Counted from the stretch's first letter, positions 1 through 12,796 are shown. The stretch: 64,000 bases of DNA from Anthoceros angustus (GCA_010909165.1 VJWM01000126.1:744001-808000); one strand, 5' to 3'. A program made the numbers and translations. The notes: generated by a model from the letters alone, not told the origin.

Positions 1-1
1 A

Positions 2-1297
2 CGCCCTATTCCAACTCCAGTAGTCCGACGAAAGCTAGTGACCACAACGCCTGATGCTTCAAATCCAGAGGCATCAAGCATCTCTCAGGAGCAAAAACCT
101 GAAGAAGATAATGCAGGCACGGATAAACTTGGCATGGAGGGAAGTGGCAAGGATGTGGTTGCTGTACGTAACTATATATCTCCATCCTCATTAAACGAGG
201 AAGATGATATTCACCACTTAAGGTCGTCGTCCTTGATTGAGTTAGGCCACACTGAGGTAGTCACGTCTAGCAGCAGGAGCTTATCCCGACCTGCATCCAT
301 CATCTCCACGTCTGCTTCCATTAGTGAAGTTGAGGAGGATGGGTCAGATACTATTGGTGGCCTGAGTCTACCCAGGTCTGGCTCTGCAAGTAGGGAACGG
401 TTGTTTCGACCATCGCTGCAGCGAAGGGCCCCAGGGTCTTCCTTACGGGCTAAATCTTTGATGGTGATTGAAGAGGGTAGGAGCCTGATTGATATTTTAA
501 AGGTTCAACAGGCTGAAATTGAAAGGCTGAAGTCTGCAGCATCAGTACAAGCGCCGGAGCGAGCAGTCACAACCGAGCCGACTTTCAAAGTGGGTACCCG
601 AATGATAAATTTCAAAACTCCAAGTGTCGTTGCAGATGGCAGAGAGTTTACTATAGCAAAACAAAGTGAACAACAGTCAAGTAGTGTGAGCCGGATCTCA
701 GGTGAGAAACCTAAGCCAGGTATCCTTCAGGGTTCAAATGCCGTCTCCGAGAGGTCTACAACGGCAAAAGGGGAAAATGTACCAGCTACCATATCCCAGG
801 CGTTGCCAGAGTCAGGTGAGGACTACAAGGCTGATGTCATGCATTCTTCAGATATTGCCATAGCGACCGAGAGACCTGCAATAGAAGTAGATGGTGAAGA
901 ACTAGCCACCACAAGTCAGACATCAGGTGGTGAAGAACTAGCCTCCACAAGTCAGACATCAGGGGTAAACCGAAATGCCAGTGGGAAAAATATAGAACCA
1001 AGTGAACAACCGCCAGCTACCACAACCCGGAGTTTTCTTCAATCAGTTCGAGGATTACTTCGAGCCTCGATGCTCACTCCTGAGAACCCGACCACAAGAA
1101 GCAGCGCATCTGCCGTAAACACTGAAATCTTAGCGGTGTCGGTAGCGGATTCTAAACGCGGGGACGTCGAAGGGAGTATAGCAGAGGTTCCCAAACCTGA
1201 GGTGAGAGCGGGTGTAGGAAAAGAGTCCGATCGTGCCGACGAAGAGCCGATAAGGTTGCGGCAGAAGCAAGTGACATTGCTAGAGACCGATGATTGA
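2..1297 (+). CDS. 3' end of an unrecognised protein gene (partial, enters from the left edge)
   Basis: The reading frame is open from the first bases of the window to a TGA at 1295-1297, so this is the last exon, or part of it, of a gene that starts outside the window. The roughly 430 visible residues are Ser/Thr/Glu-rich and look largely disordered. The only likely structured piece is a short coiled coil (EEGRSLIDILKVQQAEIERL, near residues 150-170 of the visible part). A 12-residue unit (GEELA-T/S-TSQTSG) occurs twice in tandem. I recognise no domain and assign no function. A possible poly(A) signal lies about 75 bases after the stop. The steady frame and codon use over 1.3 kb support real coding sequence; the family is unknown. 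Confidence 0.65.
   Translation, partial: RPIPTPVVRRKLVTTTPDASNPEASSISQEQKPEEDNAGTDKLGMEGSGKDVVAVRNYISPSSLNEEDDIHHLRSSSLIELGHTEVVTSSSRSLSRPASIISTSASISEVEEDGSDTIGGLSLPRSGSASRERLFRPSLQRRAPGSSLRAKSLMVIEEGRSLIDILKVQQAEIERLKSAASVQAPERAVTTEPTFKVGTRMINFKTPSVVADGREFTIAKQSEQQSSSVSRISGEKPKPGILQGSNAVSERSTTAKGENVPATISQALPESGEDYKADVMHSSDIAIATERPAIEVDGEELATTSQTSGGEELASTSQTSGVNRNASGKNIEPSEQPPATTTRSFLQSVRGLLRASMLTPENPTTRSSASAVNTEILAVSVADSKRGDVEGSIAEVPKPEVRAGVGKESDRADEEPIRLRQKQVTLLETDD
893..964 (+). repeat. 36-bp in-frame tandem duplication inside the partial gene
   Basis: Two consecutive 36-bp units start at 893 and 929 and encode two copies of a 12-residue unit. They differ at few positions, so the duplication looks recent. 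It keeps the frame. Confidence 0.85.
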
Positions 1298-1371
1298 CAT
1301 TCTCTCGTTATGCACTTGTATTTGACCCGAATCAAAACCATGAATTGGCGGGACGGTTTGGTCCTTATGCA

Positions 1372-1377
1372 AATAAA
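1372..1377 (+). terminator. candidate poly(A) signal AATAAA
   Basis: A canonical AATAAA lies 75 bases downstream of the stop codon of the partial gene on the same strand. Position and sequence suit a 3'-end processing signal, but plant signals are degenerate, so this is only a candidate. Confidence 0.4.
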
Positions 1378-3810
1378 AATGCATTGGCACAGGCGACAGT
1401 CTTAGACCGCCATTGAAACGTCCTCGCGACAGGCCTCTACAATTGACAACAAATAGTCGGCCCCTCTACACTCCCCCACCACCACTGTCCGATCCTCAAC
1501 AGTTCACGAGAGCTGATCCCATGACCTGCCATCACGCCAAACCGTCTCATACTGTCCTCCGCCCCTCGAGCAGAGGCTCCCGTTTTCTACCCCATGAGAC
1601 TTCAGTGTTGATCCTTCCTGGCAATATAACCAAACCAGCCTACTTGAATCTGCAGCCTTCTCAAGCCACTAGCAAAGACAAGCCAGCTACCGGCCACAAG
1701 ACAACTGAAAAACCAGGATCACCGAACGGAGAGTAAAAATCTAACCTGTGCAGCTTCACGAAAGGGGACTTCTCGGCCTGCTCAGCTGCAGATCCAGAAA
1801 GCATGTCAACCATCAGACCCTAGCAAGCGAGCAGCTCAGCTTTCACACAATCAAGTCGAATCATCGTGCCCTTGCAACTGCAGCTCAGAACACCCTTGCG
1901 TAACGCCTGCAAGGAAATCCTATGACCTAACCATGCAAATGACACAGATCGCCTCAGAATCTGTTTCACGAAGTCCAAGGCAAGCCTTACGTGTGAGCGC
2001 CAGGGACAGCTTCAGGACTCCTGCGCCAGTCACGGCAAACCCGATCATCACAAACCAGTTCCGCTTGGCCTCCTGGGCTGCTACCTGCCAGATTGGCTTC
2101 CCCCAGTACCCCATGCTATTCCGCAGATCCGCTCACCACAGCTCACTGCTCTGCTTGGCGCCAAACCCTCCCTTCCGGATGCCAACGCGCCCGATTCAAC
2201 TCCTATCCTGCAGCAAGCGGATGTCAACTTTTTCAGTAATTTTTCGACGAACGAACCAGAGCTGATGCAAATCGCCTTTTAGACATACAAAATCTACATA
2301 AGAAACAAAGTTTTTATTAGTGAACTTATCATGGATTTAATTGAGAGTAGCAATGTATGGATATTTCACTAAGTGGTCCAATAGGGCTTTTTCATAATAG
2401 GAGATGGATAATATTAGATCTTAATACTGATCTGATTTAATGGTGCTTGATTATGGAGTTTTAATGGACCATGTCTAAATGTCACTTCTGAAGGGAGAAC
2501 ATAAAAGAAATAAATTTTAAATAAATTATCTTCAAACTACATATATATATATATATAGTTTAGTTTATTACATTTTATATATGAATATACAGGGTTAGTT
2601 AAATCTTTTCTCTAATATTTAGTTTGCTGATTTCATATCTACAGACTTTAGTATCTTATTCTATACCATTATTACTTATATTAATATATTGAATATACAT
2701 CTCTATAATCTTATTTATTTATTTATTTATTTATTAAAAATTTACATGTTATGGAGCTCACCCAATGTGAACCTGACACAACGCGCGACAATGGGGACCC
2801 GATTTCAAAAACTTTTATTCTATTTGTATTAACTAGATCAATATACAATATCAACTAGATTTGATCTAGTTAATACACATATCTAAAACTTAACTTCAAT
2901 ATAATTGATGATTGTGATGTCACGGATAATTGCTAGATGGGATAAAACACTATTGAAGCTAATAATGTGATATTCATTGTTCGTAATAGTCTAGGGTTAA
3001 GATACTTGGCTTTCACTTACGCAACTCCGAATTGAATCCCATTTCTAAAATATTGCGATCTTCATCTCAATTCATAAGATATGGTCTTACACACACAAGT
3101 CCCGAAGCTGAGTCGAGCGGAATATTGACATATCATATAGGTGTCCCAACATAAATGTATTTAAAGGTATATGCATGTAAAATTAATCATATAAATATAT
3201 TATCATAAAATAATTATATCTGTGTACATATCCTTCCTTTTAGGACCCCTACGGACTGGCTGTTCGCTCAGATCAATTCAGTTCTAACCCATGTCAGCTC
3301 TAAAACAAACAGGTACCTGGACACATTCCAATGTAGCTGTCAGTCCGTTGATGTAAGCAGGTAATGATTAGATTTAGTTCGGTTTGGTTGGGGCCGATAT
3401 GAAGTGGTACGAAAATCCCAAGGTTCCATGAACTTCAAGGTTAAAATCATAATTTTACGTTTTGAACACCAGCCCGCTTCATCTCGTTCGAATTTCTTCT
3501 TGGTGTGTCATTGGTGGGTGGTCTCATGGTGGGTGGTCTCATGGTGGGAGGGGCTCCTATGGGCTCTACGAGCTCCTTGAACTTGAGGAACCATGGCTCA
3601 AAGCTATCTCCTACGACAGCACATCTCCAATAGCTGCAACTGCTCAACTGCATGCAAGAACCTAGCAGGCGTCATCCTCATCAACCTCTTCCACCTAAAA
3701 GCATTTGAATTTGCATTCCTATTCATCAAAAAGCGCCCAAACTATGCGTTGCTTCTTTCTTTTACCCACGAACTTAAATCTTAGCATAGGGAGATATACT
3801 TCGCTACCAT

Positions 3811-3883
3811 CATATGGTGCCATTATATGGTGGCACCATATGTGTGAATTAGTTGCACCATATGTTGTGCAACTGATTCACAC
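3811..3883. repeat. two adjacent inverted repeats (hairpin-forming)
   Basis: The first pair is a perfect 11-bp inverted repeat, 3811-3821 against 3832-3842 (CATATGGTGCC arms). The second immediately follows with 17-bp arms, 3842-3858 against 3867-3883, one mismatch and an 8-base loop. This could be a small foldback element or a MITE remnant. Confidence 0.7.
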
Positions 3884-4470
3884 ACGTGAAGAGATGCTTA
3901 CCTCTAGAATCTCATCATCATCATTCAATATCTTTCCCCATTTAAATCCTAGCCCAACATAGCCAAATGGCCTCTAGTAGCCAAACTGAAGCTCATGAAT
4001 ACAAATCTAGAAGATGACCACACAAGTCTGCAAAAGCAACATGATCAACAATTTAGTTTGTAGCTCCATAAGTCCTCAAGGTATGAGCCTTCCCATCTTC
4101 AGGACCTCTATCCACTTCAATTTGATGGCCTGTCCATGAGATCACGATTCGTCATTTACACTTCGTTTGACAGATCAATTTAATCTCAAAAATGAACTAT
4201 CCAAGTTAGAGCTGAACTGTCTAGTTGGCACACGGTTCGTGTAAATGAACTACGAAACTGGACAGATGTCACTTCGGGCGAATGCCATTACGTAGGGGTC
4301 CTTTGAGACCAAAAAAACTCCTCCTAGTTGAATTAGTCACATGTTCATGTCTATGATAACGAGTGGTATTTCCACATTGTGCTCATCTCACGTGCCCTTC
4401 TAGGGAATTTAATAACATAAGCATAAAAAGGAATTAAAGCAAAGAAAATGAGCGCAATGATACAAATAGT

Positions 4471-4640
4471 GGCCGATAAAAGGATTGGTTACAAACAATG
4501 GCCATTATATACCATGGATTAGTTATATATCATGGTCGACAAAAGGATTGGTTATATACGTCGGCCATTATATACTATGGCCGACAAAAGGATTGGTTAT
4601 ATACGATGGCCGACAAAAGGATTAGTTATATAATATGCCC
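4471..4640 (+). repeat. degenerate tandem repeat (GGCCGACAAAAGGATTGGTTATAT-type unit)
   Basis: Four imperfect copies of a unit centred on GACAAAAGGATTGGTTATA occur at about 4471, 4536, 4580 and 4609, interspersed with a GGCCATTATATACNATGG-like segment. Spacing varies, so the array arose by irregular duplication. It has no coding capacity. Confidence 0.6.
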
Positions 4641-5773
4641 GGTAACACAATGGAGATCACAATTATCAAGAAATATGGATAATTTCTCCTTTTGGCAAGG
4701 GCTTTTCCAATGACTCCACTCATCCTCCCATTGGACAAGCATGCCACAAGCAAACTACCCCCACCATTAAAAATACTTTAGGGATTCTCTCACTTCCCAG
4801 CCCGAAATGAATCTCGTTGACAGTGTGTGGTACAAGGACATTTGCATGATGCATCATGAGTCCATGAAAATTACGCCATAATGCATAAATTTTCACCATA
4901 ATGTTTAGTTTTTGATCGCCTAAAAATAAGGTCAAAGTTTTATTTCAAGACCCATAGTCATTCCATGATTAACTCATGAGGTAGTATTCAAGTAGATGCA
5001 CTACCAGTTAACCCTATATGATACTTGTTTCTAACTTTGAATGCGCTTGAAGGACAATACAATACATAAATGTGAAGTTTGTTCTACATAGCTACTTTGT
5101 CAAGCTGCTTGAAGTTTAAAAACTGGGCGATCTATAGATGTTGTGAGGTTTGTTCAGCATAGTTGCTTTGTCAAGTTTTGAAGCATAATATATGACTAAA
5201 ACGATAATCATGTGAAATACATTGGTTTTACAAATTGTTGAAACTAACTCTAATCAAGTGTTGTGAACGAGCCAACTTGAAGGACGTAGCTTTGTGTTCC
5301 AATTTGAATAGAAGATGTGTTGGCATGAGATAGATACTACAACGAGCTTGGTGTTCGTCGTGAATGTTCATGAGGTCAATTGTCTATTGCCTGCATCTTT
5401 TTCTTGAATTTAACTTTGATTTATTAAAAAAATGATATGAAATCATAGTTGATAAACTGAATTAATCCCAACATGATAAAACAAAAGTCTATTCGAAGAG
5501 CCGCAAGGTATGTATCAATGGTACTAGGCGATGTGGGCAATTTCTCTTACAATATGGAACTTCATTATATTATGTAGTTATTGAAATTAGATTGAAGAAC
5601 TACGTCTGTGATATAAGCTTACCTAGTGCATGCAGAGCTTGTGTGATCATAAGGTTACCTTGGGCTTTAATCCATTTGCCTTAGAAAGTTTGCGCCTTAT
5701 AAGGAGTAGGATTCTCAGATTAGTCTCATGGGCTTCAACCACTTGCCTTCAAAGACATCTGATTACTAATTAT

Positions 5774-6155
5774 CTCCTAGCTATGATGGTTCGGACCAAA
5801 AATCAAATGTTCAACCATATTCTTAAGAACTAATATATACTTATATTATATATATTAAATAAAACATATCAAATGTTATGTTTTACTTGAAGACAAGGTG
5901 TTGTTGCGATGAAGATCACCTTTTGTAAGTACAAGACCAAAAGCTTGAGGACAAATTTTTTTTGTAAGTACAGGACCAAGGGCTTCTAGTGATGATGGTT
6001 GGGACCCAAAATCAAATACTCAACCATGCCCTTAGAAACTAGTATATAATTATAATTATATAATTATATATATAATATATTATGGTTTACTTCAAATAAA
6101 GTGCTGTCACGATGGAGATCCCCTTCCTCTTTTGTACTACAAGGCCAAAAGCTCC
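5774..6155 (+). repeat. imperfect direct duplication of about 180 bp
   Basis: The segment from 5774 (beginning CTAGCTATGATGGTTCGGAC) is repeated in diverged form from about 5977, with an offset near 203 bp. Both copies carry the same order of an AT-rich block and a GTACNAGNCCAAAAGCT-like motif. It is probably an old tandem duplication of non-coding DNA. Confidence 0.55.
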
Positions 6156-6231
6156 ATCCCCTTTCCCTTTTGTACTACAAGGTCAAAAGCTCTATCCCCT
6201 TCCCCTTTTGTACTACAAGGCCAAAAGCTCG
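6127..6231 (+). repeat. 38-bp tandem repeat, about three copies
   Basis: The motif GTACTACAAGG recurs at 6134, 6172 and 6210, giving an exact 38-bp period. The intervening sequence (CAAAAGCTC, then a pyrimidine-rich CCCCTT run) is nearly identical between copies. It extends the duplication just upstream. Confidence 0.8.
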
Positions 6232-6766
6232 AAGATAAAGACAAGCGGGTACATACATATACAGTTATACACCTAGATACTGGCAGAGCGGCTGTGGGCA
6301 AGTGGGCAGAGGATCTCTCTTAGTGAGATACCAAACATATAAAGATATGTAAAGAAGATTGAGAATGGAGAAAAGAAATGGGATGTTGACCAAGCGTGAA
6401 GCACATTGCTACCAGTCTATGAGTGGTGCCAGGTCGTGGCTTGTCCCACCTCGTTCCACATCCCCTCTATGACAAGGAATGCAGAATGCCGGTGACTCCA
6501 ACGAACGGTGACGCATCGATGTCCACCCTGTCTGCCCGGTTGGGCAGCGCCAAGTGGCGGCGATAACGAATTTTTTTAAGAGCCCAACACAACTGCATCT
6601 GCATTTCCTGCTCCTCGTGTTGCCTACGATTCCCCTCCCTTCCTACTCACCTCCCCGTTCCTACCGCCAGAACCATGCACCGGTATCGCAGCCTGCTGGC
6701 GCGTCCCTCCCGGATGTTGAGAATTTCATAGCCTGGGCTTCCCGCTTGCCTGCGTGCCTGCCCGGC

Positions 6767-9700
6767 ATGGAGGCTTCCGAGACTCCCTCCGCCTTTCCCA
6801 TGGCCAGCTCTGGGGAAGGCCAGCACGCCGGCCCCGAGGTCGCAATGCTCTTCATCGGCCTCTCCCTGGTCCTCGGAATCCTGTGCCGCCAGCTTCTGCG
6901 GGGCAGCCGGGTGCCCTACACGGTCGCTCTGCTGCTGCTGGGCGTCGGACTGGGCGCGCTGGGTGAGTGGGCGGTCCGGATTGCAGGGAGAGAAGTTGGG
7001 CGCTGGCTACTCGGTGTTGGGCGAATTGGGTCTCACCGCATTGCTGTATGCTGCAGAGTACGGGACGGAGCAGGGGATGGGCGCCTTGGGAGCGAGCATT
7101 CGGATGTGTGAGTGCGGTTGTGGGCGGTGAAATTCGAGCGTTTTTCTGGGTCCCCGAGGGCTGAGGTTTTGTGGGTGGTTGCAGGGTCCAATATCGACCC
7201 CAATTTGATTCTCTTCATCTTCCTGCCGGCGCTGCTGTTCGAGAGCTCCTTCGCTTTGGAGGTGCATCAGATCAAGGTGGGTGCGGAGGAGCGTTTGTGA
7301 GCTGTTTCGGAAGGTGGTGGGGGGGGGTTTTGTTTCTGAGAATGTGGGTTGTGGGTGCATTGTCTGCAGCGATGCATGCTGCAGATTGTGCTTCTCGCGG
7401 GTCCTGGAGTGGTGATCACGACTTTCTCACTGGGATTTGTCCATCAGGTAGGCTGGTCGGGAGTATTGAATTGCTTTTTGTGCGTAACTTCGACCACCTT
7501 TCATGCCCGCCCTGTTGGGTGGAGAAATTGTGGTCGCTGCTTCTGAAGATTTTTGTTGTCTGGGTTCTGGGTTCCTGTGTTTCGTTGAGTCAGTATCTGT
7601 TTCCGTATGGCTGGAATCGGAGCACTTCTCTCTTGCTGGGAGGTTTACTTGGTGCGACCGACCCAGTGGCAGTCGTTGCTCTGCTTAAAGAACTTGGGGC
7701 CAGCAAGAAGCTCAGCACCATCATCGAAGGAGAGGCGTTGATGAACGATGGGTGGGTATTGCAGCTTCATCTTGTTCTACGGCTGCAGATTGGTGCAGGA
7801 AGGTTGTAATCAAGAGCCTTACTTGTGATTATTGTGGTTGGTGCTCTTGTAGAACAGAGTGGCTATCGTGATTTATCGTCTGTTTCTGAGAATGACGCTG
7901 GGCCAGAGATTCGACGCGAAACAAATCATCTTGTTCTTAAGTCAGGTCTCTTTGGGAGCGTATGTATTGTCCAGACCCGAAGAAAAATTGGAAACTTTGA
8001 TTTGTTGAAATTCTACCCGAAATAGCTGGACTCGCTCCTTGTTGGTTGAAATTCCTCACTTTGGCGTGCACACTTATTGTCAAGTAGCTGGTCTTTGCAG
8101 AGTTGCCCTGGGTCTTGCCTTTGGGCTTGTCTCCATCATCTGGCTCGGGACTGTATTCAATGATGCAGTGATTGAGATCACTCTCACGTTCACAGCCAGC
8201 TATATGGCATTCTTTGTGGTAAGCTTGTTGATTGGTGGACAGCTCTGTGGGCAGCAAAGTCTCTTGAGTTCGAAGCATTTCTGAGCCACACATCTGAACA
8301 TGAACAGGCAGAAGATGAAGCTCAAGTGTCTGGTGTCTTAACTGTGATGACAGTTGGCATGTATGTTTTCCATCCTGTCATTATCAGGGCCTGCACTTGT
8401 CCTTGAGTCAATGCTTGAATGTTAAATGTGGGACCTGTAATTTGTCAACATATTATCAGATTCTTTGCTGCATTTGCAAAGACGGCTTTCACGGGGGAGA
8501 GTGAGAGGAGCATGCACCATTTCTGGTTATTTTTTGTTGCACCAATCTCCGTGTCGTGTTACTTTGTTTACTGTTAGTTGGAATGTTCCGGTGTCAACTA
8601 CTGATGCTGTCCCTTGGATGTGTGTTCCTGAGCTTGTGGCAGGGAGATGATTGCTTACATAGCAAACACACTTATCTTCATTCTCAGGTTTGATACCATG
8701 CGTGCAGGACACTTCTCTTTACAGCCGCGATCAACAGGAAGCGGATTGCAGTTGCATGTGTTCTATGTCTTTGAGGTTTTAAGACAAGTGCCTCTATCTT
8801 TGTGCTGAATTCTTAAACTGTATAAAGGCTCAGCAGCTGTACCATGTTTTGATGGTGAATATATGCCCACTTGATGTAGCTAGTCTAGTGTTTGTTCACC
8901 TGAAGTCTGATTGGATTTGCTGTTACATATCGCAGTGGTGTAATCATAGCAGAGAGTATACTACGAAGCCGAGACAGTATACATGGTATGCAATTGTCAT
9001 ATGCCAGGCTTTAAGTTAGATCTCATCCATCTCATCGGTGGATTGAGTTGGCTATGATCCATGGGGTTTGTGCTTGTTGGAGAGTTATGGGCGTGTGAGC
9101 CCTGTCTGAAATCCACTTCACAACAACAACATTCTCACGGTGGTTCGGTCTGCAGGTAGTGATTGGGGTTACTTGGTTATGCTGTATGTATTTGTACAGC
9201 TGTCACGGCTGCTGGTTGTTGCGGTGCTCTACCCTGGTCTTCACTATAGCGGCTATGGGCTTGATTGGAAAGAGGCTGTAATTCTAGTTTGGTCAGGCCT
9301 TCGCGGAGCAGTGGCTTTGTCTCTCTCATTGCTTGTAGCTGTAAGTTCCTATCATGAGCTGAGTGGTGAATGCAGAAGGTGGCAACTAGTTACAACTGTT
9401 TAATGTTTGTTCCCTTGTAGAGTTTAAAACCGACGTTGTGCACGTTGTTGAATCTACTGAATGAAGTCAGACCTTGAGACGGTCAATACAAAGAAGGATC
9501 TTCACGGTGAGTGTCTGTGCTGTGCAGCAAGTTGGACCGTCAGAATATGCTTATGTGTCGAAAAAGACGCAAGCACAGGTTCTTTCCATGCCAACTCATG
9601 ATACTTAGCAATTCTGCGAGCAGAACTCACTTGAGGAATAGTTAGCACAGTGTTCATTGTGGGGGTTATCTCGTTCCTTCCACTGAGAGTTCTTTACTTA

Positions 9701-12700
9701 CACACGGAGAGCAGTTTGTGTTTTTCACAGGCGGGGTGGTTTTTCTAACTCTTATCATCAATGGATCCACAACTCAGTTTCTAGTCCGTTTGCTGGGTAT
9801 GACGAGGCCTTCAGAAATTACGGTTTGTCAGTGGAATCCCTTATTTGTTAAGTAGGCAGTTTTTTTTTTGCAACAAAGAGTGGGATGAATTTTATGCCTT
9901 CCTTGTCCCCTGTATCTAAGTGAGCCTTGGTTTCTGCATAACACTGATGAAGTTTAGCCTGCTGGGCGCAGGATCTTATGTTGAACTATGCAAAGTTTGA
10001 GATGTACAGCAACGCTGTCGAGGCTTTTGGTGAACTTGGTGAAGATGAGGATCTGGGTCCAGCTGACTGGGGAACTGTGAAGGACTACATAAGCTGCTTG
10101 AAGGGAGTCTCTGATGCAGGGCGCCCCTTACATCCGCACGAGTCAGCAGCCTCTGGAGTTGCCCTGCTCAACAAACATCTTCAAGACACACGGTTACGGT
10201 TTTTGAATGGTAGGTGTTGTTGTGCCCCCTGTAATTGCTTCTGACTCATTGTTTGCCAAGTGATTCCAATCGCATCATGAGGAGCGAGGTGGAGCAATTT
10301 CCTCATTTCATTGTTGTGCCTGTGAAATGCAGGGGTGCAAGCTGCTTATTGGAAAATGCTGGAAGAAGGGAGGATAACACAAACAGCCGCCATTATTCTC
10401 ATGCGGTCTGTAGATGAGGCTCTTGATGACGTAGCTCATCTTAACGTCCTAAATGACTGGAAGGGACTTCATCCTCATGTTCATTTCCCACGGTTCCTGA
10501 AAGATCTTCAATGGAGGAGTTCCAACTGGGTGCCCCACAAGCTGCTTTCATATTTCCTAGTAGAACGGTTGGAGCTTGGTTGTTACATCTCAGCAGGATT
10601 CCTTCGAGCTCATCGACAGGCCCGGCATCAGCTTCGCGAGTTCATTGGTAACTGAAAAACCTGCTAAAAATAATATAGCTGGTCCAATTGAATTGGAGCA
10701 GTCATGGCTATGGACAAGGCAGCGTGCTGGAAATTGAGCTGTTAATTGTGGCTTCCTTGCAGGTGAAAGCGAGGTTGCAGATACTGTTATTGGAGAGAGT
10801 GAATTGGAAGGGCAGGAGGCCAAGCAATTCCTTGAAGACATTCGGGTTTCTTTCTCGCAGGTGAGCAACATCTAGAAGATGTGCATCCAATCTTGTGGAT
10901 GCCTGAAGGTCAGCAAAGTCCAATTTCCTTGTGAGGTACACCAAGGGCCTTATTTGATGGTGGACACTACATGTGTCTGTAATCTGCCACTTGCTTATCC
11001 AGGTTTTACGAGCGATAAAGACGAAGCAAGTAACCCATGCAATTCTGGTACACCTGAGTGACTATGTCGAAAGTCTTGAGAAGGCTGCTCTTCTCGGGGA
11101 GAAAGAAATCTTGCACCTACATGACTCTGTGGAGGTAATGCTTCTCTGTGTTCTATTCTGTACAATATGCGGGCAGTATTACAGAACCTTGAACCTTGAT
11201 TTTCCACGGACAGGTTGATTTGAAGAGGCTCCTGCGAAACCCGCCTTTGGTCCAAATGCCCACTGCATTGGAACTTCTGAGCGCACAGCCCTTAATCGGA
11301 GCACTTCCACCCCACCTGCAGGAACCTCTCCTGAGTTGTGCCAAGGAATACATGAAAGTGCGCGGAACTGTTTTGTACAAGGAAAAGTCTAACCCAGATG
11401 GGATTTGGATTATTGCCAACGGCATTCTCAAGGTCCTTAGCCTCCCTATTTTTACTTGCGTTTTGTTCATTATGATAAGTTATCATATTGAAATTGCACT
11501 CACTTGTCTTGCCGGTTGTGCAGTGGAGCAGCAATGCCTTTGAAAACAGGAGACTGCTCGACACTACATTTTATCACGGAAGTGTGTTGGGTCTCTATGA
11601 AAATCTTGCCGGGAAGCCATACCTTTGTAGTGTCACAACGGATACTGTGGTTCACTGTTTCTTCATCGAACGGACGAAGTTTCTACCTATCTTACAGTGT
11701 GGGATGGAGCTGGAGGATTTTCTGTGGCAGGTTCAAGATTAGGTTCTTTTTGAGATGTGATCGTCAAATGCACTTTGAAAGTTATTCTATCGGGTGTTAA
11801 CATGCCGAGTTTGTTTGTATGCAGGAAAGTGCTCTTGTGGTCGCAAAGATAGTTCTGCCTCAATGGTTTGAGGGGGTAAGTATGCAGGAACTGCGGGCAG
11901 CTGTTGGTGAGAGTGGTCACATACGAACGTACATACGCGGTGAGGTTATCAAAGTGCGCACTGGTGAAATGGGAATTCTTCTGGAAGGGTTTCTTAAGCA
12001 GGAGGGGAAGGAGGATATCATTTCAGCTCCTGCAGGTTTCATGTCAGACTCATATGCTACATCAACAGATAAAACAGCAGGTCTGTACAATAGCATTTGA
12101 GATTCTTTTCTTAAATCTCATGGGGCTGTGGAAGCTAAATCTATCTGTGTTGCCGGGACCAGGACATCAAGGAATGTATTTTCAAGTGGAGGCTAGAGCC
12201 AGGGTGCTTTTGTTTGATCACACCTCCCTTTCTTCAGAGTATATGGGGCCATCACCTTTCCAATCTCGAAAGTCCTTAATTCCCAAGCTCCTAAGCCAGG
12301 AGCAGCTCTGCACTCCACGAAGATCCTACCAGGCTGGGGAAGTTGCTATCAAAGGAAATGTGGATTCACGAGTGCCTAGATCATATGCTTCTTGTTACAC
12401 GGCCAGGGCATTACAGCTTGGTCTATTTGGCAGTGAGGTACACCATATTAGGATCAACTCATCCCTTGTTACACCTAAGCTTTTGCAGTTGCGGACAACT
12501 TGTTGCAAGAATCTTACATAAAATTGTGGCATGTACAGGTGAATCCTGCTGGTGCGTCTGCAAGCCACTCTAGTCTCCAACGTGCTTCTCATAGCCACTC
12601 CTATCCCACTGTTGTGAGGAGAGTTCTTTCAAGACCGCATCGAAATTCCTCACCTTTCCGTCCTAGAGATGCCCGCAGGTCTGTTCCATTGGATGTTCGG

Positions 12701-12796
12701 GGGAGGGAAGATTCCAGTGACAATTCTGATGGAGAAGAAGATCATATTGTGGAAATTATGTCACCAAGCACCCTCTTCCATCAAGCAGCAGATTAG
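6767..12796 (+). CDS. SOS1: SOS1-type plasma-membrane Na+/H+ antiporter
   Basis: This CPA1 exchanger extrudes Na+ from the cytosol in exchange for H+ at the plasma membrane. My model has 23 exons: 6767-6962, 7057-7107, 7185-7276, 7370-7447, 7594-7751, 7858-7959, 8101-8218, 8308-8360, 8460-8525, 8643-8687, 8936-8985, 9156-9340, 9528-9578, 9715-9822, 9972-10209, 10333-10647, 10763-10860, 11003-11134, 11214-11432, 11524-11730, 11825-12080, 12163-12437, 12539-12796. They total 3351 nt (1116 aa; Arabidopsis SOS1 is about 1146) and every junction keeps frame. Seen: membrane domain with LLRGSRVPYTVALLLLG near the N-terminus, GATDPVAVVALLKELGASKK near residue 160, MNDG near 190, and LVWSGLRGAVALSLSL. 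A cyclic-nucleotide-binding-like region spans about 750-870, and the acidic tail ends in an SPS motif. The start ATG gives the expected short N-terminus; the open frame upstream has no better ATG. The exon 8/9 and 22/23 junctions are least certain. Confidence 0.95.

Larger units (their letters stand above)
1378..6766. other. intergenic region, mostly AT-rich, with small repeats
   Basis: I see no supportable gene. From 1400 to 2270 the composition is moderate and short ORFs exist on both strands (for example 1413-1736 and 1933-2265), but they show no family resemblance. From about 2280 to 6450 the DNA is AT-rich with an (AT)n run near 2541-2557, a (TTTA)n run near 2711-2735 and several small repeats listed separately. 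A stretch at 2990-3060 has the feel of a decayed tRNA-derived SINE, with a B-box-like run near 3030-3045, but is too degraded to call. The last 300 bases should hold the SOS1 promoter and 5' UTR. Confidence 0.6.

Noticed and set aside
1413-2265. Short ORFs (107 and 110 codons) after the first gene
   Set aside because: No family resemblance, overlapping ORFs on the opposite strand and no splice context; insufficient support.
2990-3060. tRNA gene
   Set aside because: A B-box-like run is present, but there is no convincing A-box or cloverleaf; at best a decayed SINE.
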